64,000 nucleotides of DNA from Burkholderiaceae bacterium 26 (GCA_000955795.1 JYOB01000007.1:124001-188000); one strand, 5' to 3'; shown: positions 35,077 to 42,969, numbered from the stretch's first letter. The notes: generated from the sequence alone by a model not told the origin. Numbers and translations are program-made.

Positions 35077-35811
35077 TCAGGTATTTGAATCCCCCGCGCG
35101 CGGGCTGAAGGTGCGCGGAAAAACGACCGGCGCGCCGCGGTCAATCAGCCGGTAGCCCTTGGCGGGGCGGTACGAATCGCCTTCTGCCACGCCGGCCTCT
35201 TCCAGAAAATTGGCCGACAGCATTCGGGTGCGGAAGCCGCTTTTGTCGACCGGACGGCCGAGCACGATCTCATACATGCGCTGCAACTGCGGCAGCGAGA
35301 ACGGCTCAGCCAGCAGAAACGCCGGCAGCGACGTGTATTCGACCTTGCTGCGCAGACGCTCGACGGCAGTGCGCAGGATCTCCGCGTGGTCGAAGGCCAG
35401 CTCTGGCGCGCGCAGTACATCGTCCACCGCAAACCATGCCACGTCAGCCGCATTGGCGCCCTTGGCAAGCATCACGCCCTGCGCCGGCATCAACGCAAAG
35501 TAGACGTGCGTGGCCGACCAGCCGCGCGGGTCGCGCGTGGCCCCGCCCCAACTGCCCAACTGCTCCAGATACGGGCTGCCCACGCCGGTCTTCTCCAGCA
35601 GCTTGCGGCGCGCGCAGTCTTCCAGCGTGGCATCGACGGCCGTATCGACAAATCCGCCGGGCAGCGCCCATGCGCCGGGAAAGGGCTCCCCTTCCGCATT
35701 GGGGCGCTGGACGAGCAGCACGCGCAATACGTCATCCAGCACCGTGAAGATGACGACATCCACGGTGGTGAACGGCAGTGGGAAGGACTTGGCAGACGAT
35801 CGGGTGGCCAT
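35077..35811 (-). CDS. nrtR: NrtR-family transcriptional regulator (Nudix fold plus winged helix)
   Basis: 244 aa from the ATG at 35811. The N-terminal ~150 residues are a Nudix domain (VLLVQRPNAEGEPFPGAWALPGGFV), but the Nudix box is degenerate (CARRKLLEKTG instead of REUxEExG), as expected for the non-catalytic, ADP-ribose-sensing NrtR type. The C-terminal ~80 residues form a winged helix with the conserved FSLPQLQRMYEIVLGRPVDKSGFRTR style. NrtR represses NAD-metabolism genes. It is divergent from the SPFH/NAD-kinase-like operon, with a perfect palindrome between them. Confidence 0.9.
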   Translation of the reverse strand: MATRSSAKSFPLPFTTVDVVIFTVLDDVLRVLLVQRPNAEGEPFPGAWALPGGFVDTAVDATLEDCARRKLLEKTGVGSPYLEQLGSWGGATRDPRGWSATHVYFALMPAQGVMLAKGANAADVAWFAVDDVLRAPELAFDHAEILRTAVERLRSKVEYTSLPAFLLAEPFSLPQLQRMYEIVLGRPVDKSGFRTRMLSANFLEEAGVAEGDSYRPAKGYRLIDRGAPVVFPRTFSPRAGDSNT

Positions 35812-35846
35812 GGCGGATCACAAATTTCTTGACGGCCTCAATAGTA

Positions 35847-35886
35847 AGTTGTATTGTCCAACCCATACAAGTTGTACTGTACAACT
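35847..35886. promoter_or_regulatory. NrtR operator: one perfect and one degenerate palindrome
   Basis: AGTTGTAC-T-GTACAACT at 35870-35886 is a perfect 8+1+8 palindrome. A weaker copy (AGTTGTATTGTCCAAC) lies at 35847-35862. Both lie between nrtR and the SPFH gene; the strong one ends 23 bp before the SPFH start codon. Binding by the adjacent NrtR is the natural reading. Confidence 0.75.
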
Positions 35887-35909
35887 CAAACACAAAAAGG
35901 GAGGTCACC

Positions 35910-36953
35910 ATGTTCGGCATCCGTTTCATCAAGTCGCAGCCCACCGTTCACCTCATGCAGTTCCGCGCCGGCAAGGTCGTGCGCGAAGGCTCGGGCCTCT
36001 CGTTCTTCTATTACGGCCCGACAACCACGCTGGTGGCCGTGCCGGTGGCCAGCCAGGACCGCCCGTTCATCCTTGAACTGGTGACAGCCGATTTCCAGAG
36101 CGTGACCGTGCAGGGTCAGGTGACATACCGCATCAGCGACCCGCGCCGCACCGCCGCGATGATGGATTTCTCGCTCGCCAGGAACGGCCAGAGCTACGTG
36201 TCGGAAGACCCGAAGCGCCTGGGCGACCGCGTGGCGCAGCAAGTGGAAGTGATCGTGCAGCAGGCCGTGCAGGCGATGGAGCTGAAGGCAGCGCTGCGCG
36301 CATCGGCGGCCATCGCGCGCACCGCACAAGCCGAACTGGCGGCGCAGCCTGAAATTGCTGCGTTGGGGCTGGAGATCCTGGGCGTGTCCGTCATGGCGGT
36401 CAAGCCGACGCCCGACATCGCCCGCGCGCTGGAAGCCGAAGCGCGTGAATCCAACCTCAAGGCCGCGGACGACGCCGTCTATTTGCGCCGCATGTCGGCC
36501 GTGGAAAACGAACGCGCCATCCGCCAGAACGAGCTGGACACCGACATCGCCGTCGAGCAGAAGAAGCGTCAGATTCGCGAGACGCAGATGGAAGCCAAGG
36601 CCACGTTGATGCGCAAGGAGAATGCCCTGCGCAACGAGCAGATGGCCGCCGATGTGGAACTCGAAGGTCAGCGCAAGGCCTTCGTGGCCGGCCAGGCCGA
36701 GAACAGCCGCACGCTGGCCGAAGCCGAGGCTTACCGCGTGGCCGCCGTCATGCAGGCGCTGGAAAAGGCCGACCCGCGCATCGTCAACGCGCTTGCAGCA
36801 GCCGGCATGCAGCCTGGCCAGCTCATCGCACAGGCCTTTGGCGGCATTGCCGAACGTGCCGAACGCATCGGCCAGCTCAACGTGTCGCCAGAACTGCTGC
36901 AAGGGCTGATGAACGCCACCGCCACCAATGCCACTGCAAGGGCCGCATCATGA
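35910..36953 (+). CDS. SPFH/Band-7 domain protein
   Basis: 347 aa from the ATG at 35910 (AGGGAGG upstream). The N-terminal ~200 residues match an SPFH fold (FILELVTADFQSVTVQGQVTYRI, then GLEILGVSVMAVKP). A long charged coiled coil follows (residues ~195-290), then a short helical tail. There is no clear N-terminal TM, so it may be peripheral or cytosolic, unlike classical stomatins. Its stop overlaps the start of the NAD-kinase-like gene (ATGA at 36950-36953), so the two are made together, under likely NrtR control. Confidence 0.85.
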   Translation: MFGIRFIKSQPTVHLMQFRAGKVVREGSGLSFFYYGPTTTLVAVPVASQDRPFILELVTADFQSVTVQGQVTYRISDPRRTAAMMDFSLARNGQSYVSEDPKRLGDRVAQQVEVIVQQAVQAMELKAALRASAAIARTAQAELAAQPEIAALGLEILGVSVMAVKPTPDIARALEAEARESNLKAADDAVYLRRMSAVENERAIRQNELDTDIAVEQKKRQIRETQMEAKATLMRKENALRNEQMAADVELEGQRKAFVAGQAENSRTLAEAEAYRVAAVMQALEKADPRIVNALAAAGMQPGQLIAQAFGGIAERAERIGQLNVSPELLQGLMNATATNATARAAS

Positions 36954-37882
36954 GCACCGATGGCCGCAAGGTCGTGCTGGTCACGCGCCGCACCCGGCTT
37001 GAAGAGCTGGTGGCGCGCCACCACACGCTGGCGCAGGCAAAGTTCTATCTCGAACACCTGGGCGCCGACTTTTCCGACTACGTGGCCGAGAACGCCGCCT
37101 ACGCGCGCAGCCTCGAAATCACCGTGCGCGCGCTGGAAGCCTGGGGCCGCTACCAGGTGGTGGACCGCGGCTACCTGCCCAACTTCATCTTTGCGCCGGA
37201 CGACATCATCGTGGCGCTTGGGCAAGATGGGCTGGTCGCCAACTCGATGAAGTATCTCGACGGCCAGCCGCTGATCGGCCTGAACCCCGAGCCCGGCCGC
37301 TGGGACGGCGTGCTGCTGCCCTTCGAGCCGAAAGACCTTGGTACCGTGCTAGCCGACGTGGCGCGCGACAAGCGCCCCACCAAAGCCGTGACGATGGCCG
37401 AAGCGCGTCTGTCCGACGGACAGGTGCTGCGCGCCGTCAACGACCTCTTCATCGGCCCGCGCACGCATGCGTCTGCGCTGTATGAAATCGAGCTGGGCGA
37501 GCGGCGCGAAGCGCAATCGTCGTCGGGGATCATCGTCGCCACGGGGTTGGGTTCAACGGCGTGGCTGAAGAGCATCGTGACGGGTTCGATGGGCGTTGCG
37601 CGCGCCATGCATGCGGGCGCCGATGGCTTCCGCTACGAACCCGAACCGTGGGACGCCCCGCAACTGACGTTCGCCGTGCGCGAGCCGTTTCCGAGCCGCG
37701 CATCGCAGGCCACGCTCGTGTTCGGGCATGTGGACGCGGATCAACCGCTCAAACTGCGCTCGCGCATGCCCGAGAACGGCGTGATCTTTTCCGACGGCAT
37801 GGAGGCGGATTACCTGCGCTTTACCGCCGGCATGGAAGCGACGATTTCCGTGGCGGCCACGCAAGGGCGATTGGCGGTTTGA
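36950..37882 (+). CDS. NAD-kinase-like / diacylglycerol-kinase-superfamily protein
   Basis: 310 aa. The pattern of the NAD+/ATP-NAD kinase fold is recognisable but altered: GQDG at residues 91-94 in place of GGDG, GLNPEPGRWDG in place of the usual GxNxGxLGFL, NDLFIGP at the NE/D position, and SSGIIVATGLGSTAW in place of the DGLxxSTPTGSTAY site. The catalytic-type Asp of GQDG is kept. Translationally coupled to the SPFH gene and divergent from nrtR. NAD(H) or ADP-ribose binding or kinase activity is likely; the true substrate is unknown, and a second, canonical NAD kinase gene should exist elsewhere. Confidence 0.75.
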   Translation: MSTDGRKVVLVTRRTRLEELVARHHTLAQAKFYLEHLGADFSDYVAENAAYARSLEITVRALEAWGRYQVVDRGYLPNFIFAPDDIIVALGQDGLVANSMKYLDGQPLIGLNPEPGRWDGVLLPFEPKDLGTVLADVARDKRPTKAVTMAEARLSDGQVLRAVNDLFIGPRTHASALYEIELGERREAQSSSGIIVATGLGSTAWLKSIVTGSMGVARAMHAGADGFRYEPEPWDAPQLTFAVREPFPSRASQATLVFGHVDADQPLKLRSRMPENGVIFSDGMEADYLRFTAGMEATISVAATQGRLAV

Positions 37883-37891
37883 ATGAAAAAA

Positions 37892-37912
37892 GGCGGCCGG
37901 ACCAGGGCCGCC
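37892..37912 (-). terminator. Terminator of the enoyl-CoA hydratase operon
   Basis: Perfect 7-bp stem GGCGGCC-N7-GGCCGCC in the 49-bp gap between convergent genes. On the minus strand it is followed directly by TTTTTT, a good rho-independent terminator; in the + direction it may also serve the NAD-kinase-like transcript. Confidence 0.8.
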
Positions 37913-37931
37913 GAAGGAGACACCGCCGCGC

Positions 37932-38711
37932 TCAGTGCGCCACGGCGTTGAAATTGGGCGGCCGTCGATCGACGAACGCCCGGAAGGCTTCATGCGCCTC
38001 CGGAGACTTCAGGCGCTGCGCAAAGCAGGCGCTCTCTGCATCCATCTGCTGCTTGAGCAGTTCGGCATCGCGCATCAGGCGCTTGGTTTCGGTCAGGGCG
38101 CCCAGCGGCTGGCGCGCCAATCGCGCCGCAATGGCCTCCGCCTCCGTGCCGAGCTGATACAACGGCACCACCCGATTCGCCAAGCCCCACGCGAGCGCCG
38201 ATTCCGCGCTCACCGCATCGCCCAGCGCGAACATCTCGAACACGCGCACATGGCCCAGGCGCGCGGGCATCAGCAGGCTCGATGCCGCTTCCGGCACCAG
38301 CGCCAGATTGACGAACGGCGTGGAAAGTTGTGCGTTGTCCGCCAAGAGCACGAAGTCGCAATGCAGCAGCATGGTCGTGCCGATACCGACCGCGCGGCCC
38401 TGCACTGCCGCCACCAGCGGGCGCGTGGCGCGCGCCAGTGCATGCAGGAAGCGGATGACGTTGCGCTCGCCATCGCCCTTGCCGCCGGTCATGGCAATCG
38501 ATGCGAATTCGCCGATGTCGTTGCCGGCGGAGAACATGTCGCCTTCTGCGCGCAGCAGCACCACGCGCACGGCGTTGTCGCGCTCGGCAGCGTCCAGCGC
38601 ATCGGCTAGCGCACCGTACATTGCATCGGTCATGGCGTTCTTCTTGTCAGCGCGTGCCAGGGTGAGCGTTAGCACGCCATCGGCGTTGCGGCTCTGGATG
38701 TGTTCACTCAT
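37932..38711 (-). CDS. Enoyl-CoA hydratase/isomerase family protein
   Basis: 259 aa. Crotonase fold with the oxyanion-hole stretch MFSAGNDIGEF and the second motif VQGRAVGIGTTMLLHCD. The active-site region LVPEAASSLLMPARLG carries the Glu typical of hydratases/isomerases. Its start overlaps the marR stop (38708-38711, ATGA), placing it third in a hydrolase-marR-hydratase operon. The acyl-CoA substrate is not determined. Confidence 0.88.
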   Translation of the reverse strand: MSEHIQSRNADGVLTLTLARADKKNAMTDAMYGALADALDAAERDNAVRVVLLRAEGDMFSAGNDIGEFASIAMTGGKGDGERNVIRFLHALARATRPLVAAVQGRAVGIGTTMLLHCDFVLLADNAQLSTPFVNLALVPEAASSLLMPARLGHVRVFEMFALGDAVSAESALAWGLANRVVPLYQLGTEAEAIAARLARQPLGALTETKRLMRDAELLKQQMDAESACFAQRLKSPEAHEAFRAFVDRRPPNFNAVAH

Positions 38712-39142
38712 TGCTCGTCTCCGGTGGGGAACTTGGTTTGCAGGCTGGCGAGCCAGCGTGCGACAACATCGATCTCGGCGTCGGTAAAGCCTTCGGTCAG
38801 CCGCGCGTTCAGTTCGGCCAGGCCGTTGCGTGTTTCTGCCAAGGCTTCACGTCCGGCGGGCGTGATCCAGAGCTGCCAGGCACGGCCATCCTTGGCATCG
38901 GCGCGGCGCTCGATCAGGCCGGCGTCGACTGAGCGATCGACCAGGCCGCTCATCGCGGACGGGCCGAGGTCCAACGCCGCGCCGGCTTCGCGCATCAACG
39001 CGCCGTCGTTCTTCTCCAGGAAGAACAGCAGGCCGGACTGCGCGGCGGTCACGCCCTCGCCAGTGCGCGATTGAATCCAGCGCTGCAGGCGGCGTTGCCC
39101 AACGCTGATCAGATAGACAAGGCGGCGATCAGGCGCGGTCAT
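38708..39142 (-). CDS. MarR-family transcriptional regulator
   Basis: 144 aa. Winged-helix core with GAALDLGPSAMSGLVDRSVDAGLIERRADAKDGRAWQLWITPAGREAL, the recognition helix and wing of MarR proteins (shown as one region, residues ~50-100). Both ends overlap neighbours by ATGA, so it is co-translated with the hydrolase and hydratase. A 20-bp inverted repeat at the operon start is its probable operator. MarR proteins usually release DNA on binding an aromatic or acyl-CoA ligand. Confidence 0.9.
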   Translation of the reverse strand: MTAPDRRLVYLISVGQRRLQRWIQSRTGEGVTAAQSGLLFFLEKNDGALMREAGAALDLGPSAMSGLVDRSVDAGLIERRADAKDGRAWQLWITPAGREALAETRNGLAELNARLTEGFTDAEIDVVARWLASLQTKFPTGDEQ

Positions 39143-40026
39143 GCGGCCACCGCTTCAGCGCGCGTGGCGGCGGCACGCTCGCTCAGCCAATCCACCAGAC
39201 CCGGCCACAGCGTGGCGGCAAACTGTGAGCGGAAGAAGCCCATGTGCCCCACCGCGCCACCGGCCTGCGCCGGCGCGATCTGCCGGCGTTCGACCCACGT
39301 GTTCGTGAAATGCATCGTCAACGCGTTGATGGCGGCGGGCGTAGCCCACGGGTCGTCGTCAAAGCCATAGACGAGCACGGGATGCGTCACGCTGTTGAAG
39401 CGCTCGATGGCGCCGAGCGTCGGGTCGTCGAAGAAGTAGCGCTGCATGCCGGCCCATGCGCCCCATTCGATGGCGACGCCGCCGGGCAGGTCTTCGCCCA
39501 GGCCCATGCGTTTGCCGGGCACGTAACCGATCAGCCGCGCCATCAGCGGCCCAACGCCGCGCAGGATCAGCTCCACGCGCCAGCGCTCGCCGCGTTGACG
39601 GATGAAGCGCGAGTTGCCCGTGTGGCAGGCCACCTGCACGACGCCCGCGACATCCCAGTCTGCGCAGCACAGGCCGATGGCGTGACCGCCCACCGAATGC
39701 CCGACCGCGAGTTGCGGCAGCTCCGGGTAACGTGCCCTTGCCCATCGCATCACGCCTTCGGCGTCGAGCAGTGCCCAGTCGCGCATGCGGGCAGCAAAGC
39801 GGCGCAGGCTCTTCGGCCGCGATGCGCCGATGCCGCGGTAGTCATACGTGATGGCATGAAACCCGCGTTCCGCCAGGAACTGGGCAAAGGCTTGATAGAT
39901 GCGTTGCGGCACGCCCGTGGCCGGATGCATGACCACCACGCCCTGCGGCGTGCCAGCGGCCCTCCAGAGCATGGCGCCCAGCGGGTAGCCGTCGGTGGCG
40001 GGAATGGTGTGCGGTGTGCTGTCCAT
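39139..40026 (-). CDS. Alpha/beta-hydrolase family protein
   Basis: 295 aa from the ATG at 40026, no signal peptide. The nucleophile elbow is GHSVGG. The N-terminal HPATGVPQRIYQAFAQFLAERGF and YDYRGIGASRPKSL are typical of a bacterial hydrolase group with unassigned substrates. A late Asp (YGFDDDPW) and His (GHMGFF) complete a likely triad. It is the first gene of the three-gene operon; its start codon lies 3 bp from the long inverted repeat that marR should bind. Confidence 0.85.
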   Translation of the reverse strand: MDSTPHTIPATDGYPLGAMLWRAAGTPQGVVVMHPATGVPQRIYQAFAQFLAERGFHAITYDYRGIGASRPKSLRRFAARMRDWALLDAEGVMRWARARYPELPQLAVGHSVGGHAIGLCCADWDVAGVVQVACHTGNSRFIRQRGERWRVELILRGVGPLMARLIGYVPGKRMGLGEDLPGGVAIEWGAWAGMQRYFFDDPTLGAIERFNSVTHPVLVYGFDDDPWATPAAINALTMHFTNTWVERRQIAPAQAGGAVGHMGFFRSQFAATLWPGLVDWLSERAAATRAEAVAA

Positions 40027-40028
40027 GA

Positions 40029-40083
40029 CGTCGACTTAGTTCGCATACGAAGTGTTTTACTTTGTATGCGAACTAAATCGACG
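40029..40083. promoter_or_regulatory. Long inverted repeat, probable MarR operator
   Basis: Two 20-bp arms (40029-40048 and 40064-40083), 19 of 20 bases complementary, separated by 15 bp. The core arm is TTAGTTCGCATAC. It begins 3 bp upstream of the hydrolase start codon, so binding would block transcription or early elongation. Confidence 0.75.
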
Positions 40084-40112
40084 TGTCAACGACGGAAAGA
40101 TAAAGTACTTGC

Positions 40113-40139
40113 TTAACTATTCGGAGTCGCTATAGTTAA
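40113..40139. promoter_or_regulatory. Inverted repeat upstream of arsR-type gene
   Basis: TTAACTAT and ATAGTTAA with an 11-bp spacer, ending 4 bp before the start codon at 40144. Probable operator of the ArsR-type regulator encoded directly downstream; its position over the leader suggests autorepression. Confidence 0.6.
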
Positions 40140-40143
40140 CCAC

Positions 40144-40500
40144 ATGCTTAACCATGACACTTCCCTCGATCTCGCCTTCCAGGCGCTGGCAGACGGCAAC
40201 CGGCGCGCGATGCTGGTGCAGCTTGTGCGCGGACCGGCGTCTGTGAGCGAACTCGCCCAGCCTCTGGATATCTCGTTGCCTGCCGTGATGCAGCACCTCT
40301 CGGTGCTGGAGAACTCCGGTCTCGTGCGATCGGAAAAGGTGGGCCGCGTGCGTACTTGCCGTATCGAACCCGAGGCGCTGAGCCTCGCAGAGCAGTGGAT
40401 CAACCAACGGCGCCTGGAATGGGAGCAACACTTCGACCGACTCGGCGCCTATCTGGACACCCTCAAAACCCAAGGAGACGTACATGACGACGACCATTGA
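40144..40500 (+). CDS. ArsR-family regulator paired with SRPBCC protein
   Basis: 118 aa winged helix (LADGNRRAMLVQLVRGPASVSELAQPLDISLPAVMQHLSVLENSGLV, residues ~15-60). No Cys metal site is present, so it belongs to the non-metal ArsR group that is often encoded with an AHSA1/SRPBCC protein. It overlaps that gene by 17 bp. The upstream inverted repeat at 40113-40139 is the candidate operator. Confidence 0.9.
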   Translation: MLNHDTSLDLAFQALADGNRRAMLVQLVRGPASVSELAQPLDISLPAVMQHLSVLENSGLVRSEKVGRVRTCRIEPEALSLAEQWINQRRLEWEQHFDRLGAYLDTLKTQGDVHDDDH

Positions 40501-41443
40501 CCGCCCCGCCGGCACGACCCTGCGCCCCCTCGTGATCTCGCGCACCTTTCCCGTATCCCGCGACTGGGTCTTCAAGGCTTGGAGCACCGCCGAGCACATC
40601 AAGCGCTGGTTCTGCCCGACGCACTACACGGTGCCCGACGCGACAGTGGAGTTTCGCGTGGGCGGCAAGTTCGATGTGTGCATGCGCTCGCCCGAGGGGC
40701 AAGACCACTGGTCGCGCGGACACTTTCTGGAGATCGTGCCGAACGCGCGCCTGGTGATCGACATGAGCGTCGTTGACGGCGACAACCACCCGCTGATGAA
40801 CGCCCACACCGTCGTCACCTTTGCCGAGGAATGCGGTGGCACACGCATGGAAGTCACGCAGACCCACACGCCGCTCGCCCCGATTGCCGAGATGATGATC
40901 AAGGGCGCAGCCGAAGGCTGGAAGCAGACGCTGGACAAGCTGGAGCGCGAAGCCGCAAGCGTGCCGGTGGCCGATGGCATCCAGCGCTCGGTGGTGCATG
41001 CCACCTTCACGGTGGAGCGCACGTACGACGCGCCGCGCTCGCGCGTGTTCAAGGCCCTCACAGACCCGGCCGCCAAGGCCAAGTGGTTTGCCGGCGGCAA
41101 CGGCTACACCTTGCTCGTGCGTGAGATGGATGCCACGCCCGGCGGCCGCGAAGTCGTCAAGGGCCGGTGGGACAGCGGTGTCGTGTCCAGTTTTGAAGCG
41201 CTGTATCACGACGTCATCCCCAACGAGCGGGTCGTCTATTCGTACGTGATGCACCTGGATGATCGCAAGATTTCCGCCTCGCTCGCCACGTTGGAATTGC
41301 GTGAGCCGAAGGACGGTTCGGGCGGCACGCACCTCGTGATGACCGAGCAAGGCGCCTTCCTGGATGGCTACGACGATTCCGGATCGCGTGAGCGCGGCAC
41401 GCAATTCCTGCTCGACATGCTCGGCAATTCGCTCAAGGACTGA
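40484..41443 (+). CDS. Tandem SRPBCC (AHSA1-type) protein
   Basis: 319 aa from the ATG at 40484, with AAGGAGA upstream inside the arsR-type gene. Two START-like SRPBCC domains are joined: the first at ~15-155 (ISRTFPVSRDWVFKAWSTAEHIKRWF), the second at ~165-315 (VERTYDAPRSRVFKALTDPAAKAKWF). Single-domain AHSA1 proteins of ~150 aa are the norm, so this is a fusion or duplication. These folds bind hydrophobic ligands in a deep cavity. Partner ArsR genes suggest a small-molecule response, ligand unknown. Its 3' end overlaps the convergent 41-aa ORF by 11 bp. Confidence 0.88.
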   Translation: MTTTIDRPAGTTLRPLVISRTFPVSRDWVFKAWSTAEHIKRWFCPTHYTVPDATVEFRVGGKFDVCMRSPEGQDHWSRGHFLEIVPNARLVIDMSVVDGDNHPLMNAHTVVTFAEECGGTRMEVTQTHTPLAPIAEMMIKGAAEGWKQTLDKLEREAASVPVADGIQRSVVHATFTVERTYDAPRSRVFKALTDPAAKAKWFAGGNGYTLLVREMDATPGGREVVKGRWDSGVVSSFEALYHDVIPNERVVYSYVMHLDDRKISASLATLELREPKDGSGGTHLVMTEQGAFLDGYDDSGSRERGTQFLLDMLGNSLKD

Positions 41444-41558
41444 GCATCTGCAATACGTCGCGCGTGACGGCCGCCAAGGTGACCGCCGCGCCGACAATCA
41501 ACACTGCCGCCCACAACACGCCGCCCAGGTGCGCCAGAAGCGCCTGGCGCGGCGTCAT
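41433..41558 (-). CDS. 41-aa single-pass membrane protein coupled to the tautomerase gene
   Basis: The ATG at 41558 overlaps the tautomerase stop in an ATGA (41555-41558). 41 codons follow to a TGA at 41433-41435. The peptide has a short polar start, a hydrophobic stretch of about 20 residues (VLWAAVLIVGAAVTLAAV) and a charged/polar end, as in small membrane proteins. It overlaps the convergent SRPBCC gene by 11 bp. No family is recognised. Coupling plus a clean TM segment supports a real gene; short length keeps confidence moderate. Confidence 0.55.
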   Translation of the reverse strand: MTPRQALLAHLGGVLWAAVLIVGAAVTLAAVTRDVLQMLSP

Positions 41559-41938
41559 TGCGCGTACTGCGCGATACCGTTGCCGAACGACCAGTTCTCG
41601 GGCAGCACCTCCACCAGATTGATGAACACATCTTCGGGCCGCACGCCGGGCTTGTCGCCCAGCAGCTCGACGATGCGGCGATAGAGCGCCTGCTTCTGCT
41701 CACGGTTGCGCGTGTTGTTGGCGGTGATCTGGATGATCACAACGTCGTCGCTGCGCGCGATTCCGAAGTAGGTCGGGCTGACGCTAAAGGTGCTCGCGTC
41801 GTGCTCGGTGAGCGTCATGAAGCGATCGTCTTCCGGCACGTTGAACGTCTCGCGCATGGCGCGATAGACGCCGTCGAAAATGGTCTGGCGATAAGCGGCT
41901 GGCTTGCCGCGCCGCAGTGACACCTGAACGAGAGGCAT
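41555..41938 (-). CDS. Tautomerase-superfamily protein
   Basis: 127 aa from the ATG at 41938 with AAGGAG upstream. After Met removal Pro1 would be the catalytic base (MPLVQVSLRRGKP). Its length and the FNVPEDDRFMTLTEHDAS region fit the long (~130 aa) tautomerases related to malonate-semialdehyde decarboxylase/cis-CaaD rather than the 62-aa 4-OT. Substrate unknown. It is divergent from a LysR gene, with a 10-bp inverted repeat in the gap. Confidence 0.88.
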   Translation of the reverse strand: MPLVQVSLRRGKPAAYRQTIFDGVYRAMRETFNVPEDDRFMTLTEHDASTFSVSPTYFGIARSDDVVIIQITANNTRNREQKQALYRRIVELLGDKPGVRPEDVFINLVEVLPENWSFGNGIAQYAQ

Positions 41939-42010
41939 GGTCCACTCCTTGGTTTGCAGTGATCACAGCATGCCTCACATTGATCATTGAAAAAAGACAT
42001 CCTAAGATAT

Positions 42011-42039
42011 TTCAATCATTCGATTTCAAAATGATTGAA
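42011..42039. promoter_or_regulatory. LysR-type binding site between tautomerase and lysR genes
   Basis: Perfect 10-bp inverted repeat TTCAATCATT-N9-AATGATTGAA directly upstream of the lysR ATG at 42042. This fits a recognition site for an autoregulated LysR protein controlling the divergent tautomerase gene. A second, smaller TTGATCATTGA element lies nearer that gene (about 41980-41990). Confidence 0.72.
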
Positions 42040-42041
42040 CC

Positions 42042-42896
42042 ATGAAGATGCTGGATCTGGAGGCCGTCCAGGCGTTCGTGCTGACCGCCGATCTGAAGAG
42101 CTTCACGCGCGCGGCAGAGGCTATGGATTCCACGCAATCCGCCGTGAGCCTGAAGATCAAACGGCTGGAAGATGCACTGGGCCGCCGGCTTCTGGAGCGC
42201 ACGCCGCGCCTGGTGCGGCTGTCGCAGGATGGCGCGGCGTTTCTCGCGGCAGCGCGTGACTTGGTCGCGGCGCACGAAGGCGCGCTCGGCGCATTTGGCG
42301 CGGAACGGCGGCGGCTGTCGGTCGGAATCAGCCATCACATCGTCGGGGCCGAGCTGCCACGTCTGCTGCGTCAGATGGGCCTGGCCGAACCGGCGTTGAC
42401 GCTGGAAATCCGCATCGGCAGTTCGTGGGAGATTCTCGACATTTTCGAGAGCGGCGCGTTGGACGCCGCCATCGTGCTCCGCCACGACAACCGCCGCACC
42501 GACGGCGAAGTCCTCATGGAAGAGCCCTTCGGCTGGATGGCCGCGCCCGACTTCGAGCACCGCGCCGGCGAGCCAATCCGCTTGGCGAATCAAGCTGATA
42601 CGTGCCGCATACGGCAGATGGCAGTCGCCACGCTGGAAGGCGCGAGCATTGCCTGGCAGGAGGTGTTTGTGGGCGGCGGCGTGGCCACCATCGGGGCAGC
42701 CGTGGCAGCAGGCTTGGCCGTGGCGGCGCTCAGCCGCCGCGTGGCGCCACCCGGCACGGTGGACATGGGCGAAGCGCTCGGTCTGCCCCCGCTTCCACCA
42801 CGCAGCGTGGTGGTGCATTCGCGTTTGACCGATCCTGTGGCGAAGAAGGCGCTACGCACGTTCGCGTCCACCTTGCGGGCCACGGCGGGGCGTTAG
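42042..42896 (+). CDS. LysR-family transcriptional regulator
   Basis: 284 aa. N-terminal LysR helix-turn-helix (FVLTADLKSFTRAAEAMDSTQSAVSLKIKRLEDALGRRLLER, residues ~10-52), then an effector-binding domain with a first half around residues 85-160 (ISHHIVGAELPRLLRQMG). The effector is unknown. The inverted repeat overlapping its leader suggests that it represses itself and controls the divergent tautomerase/41-aa membrane protein genes. Confidence 0.92.
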   Translation: MKMLDLEAVQAFVLTADLKSFTRAAEAMDSTQSAVSLKIKRLEDALGRRLLERTPRLVRLSQDGAAFLAAARDLVAAHEGALGAFGAERRRLSVGISHHIVGAELPRLLRQMGLAEPALTLEIRIGSSWEILDIFESGALDAAIVLRHDNRRTDGEVLMEEPFGWMAAPDFEHRAGEPIRLANQADTCRIRQMAVATLEGASIAWQEVFVGGGVATIGAAVAAGLAVAALSRRVAPPGTVDMGEALGLPPLPPRSVVVHSRLTDPVAKKALRTFASTLRATAGR

Positions 42897-42969
42897 CCGA
42901 TAGCCATAGGCGCACATTTGCGCAATCGCTGCACCGCGCGGCGCCTGCGGGGCGACTATGCTTTGCCCC

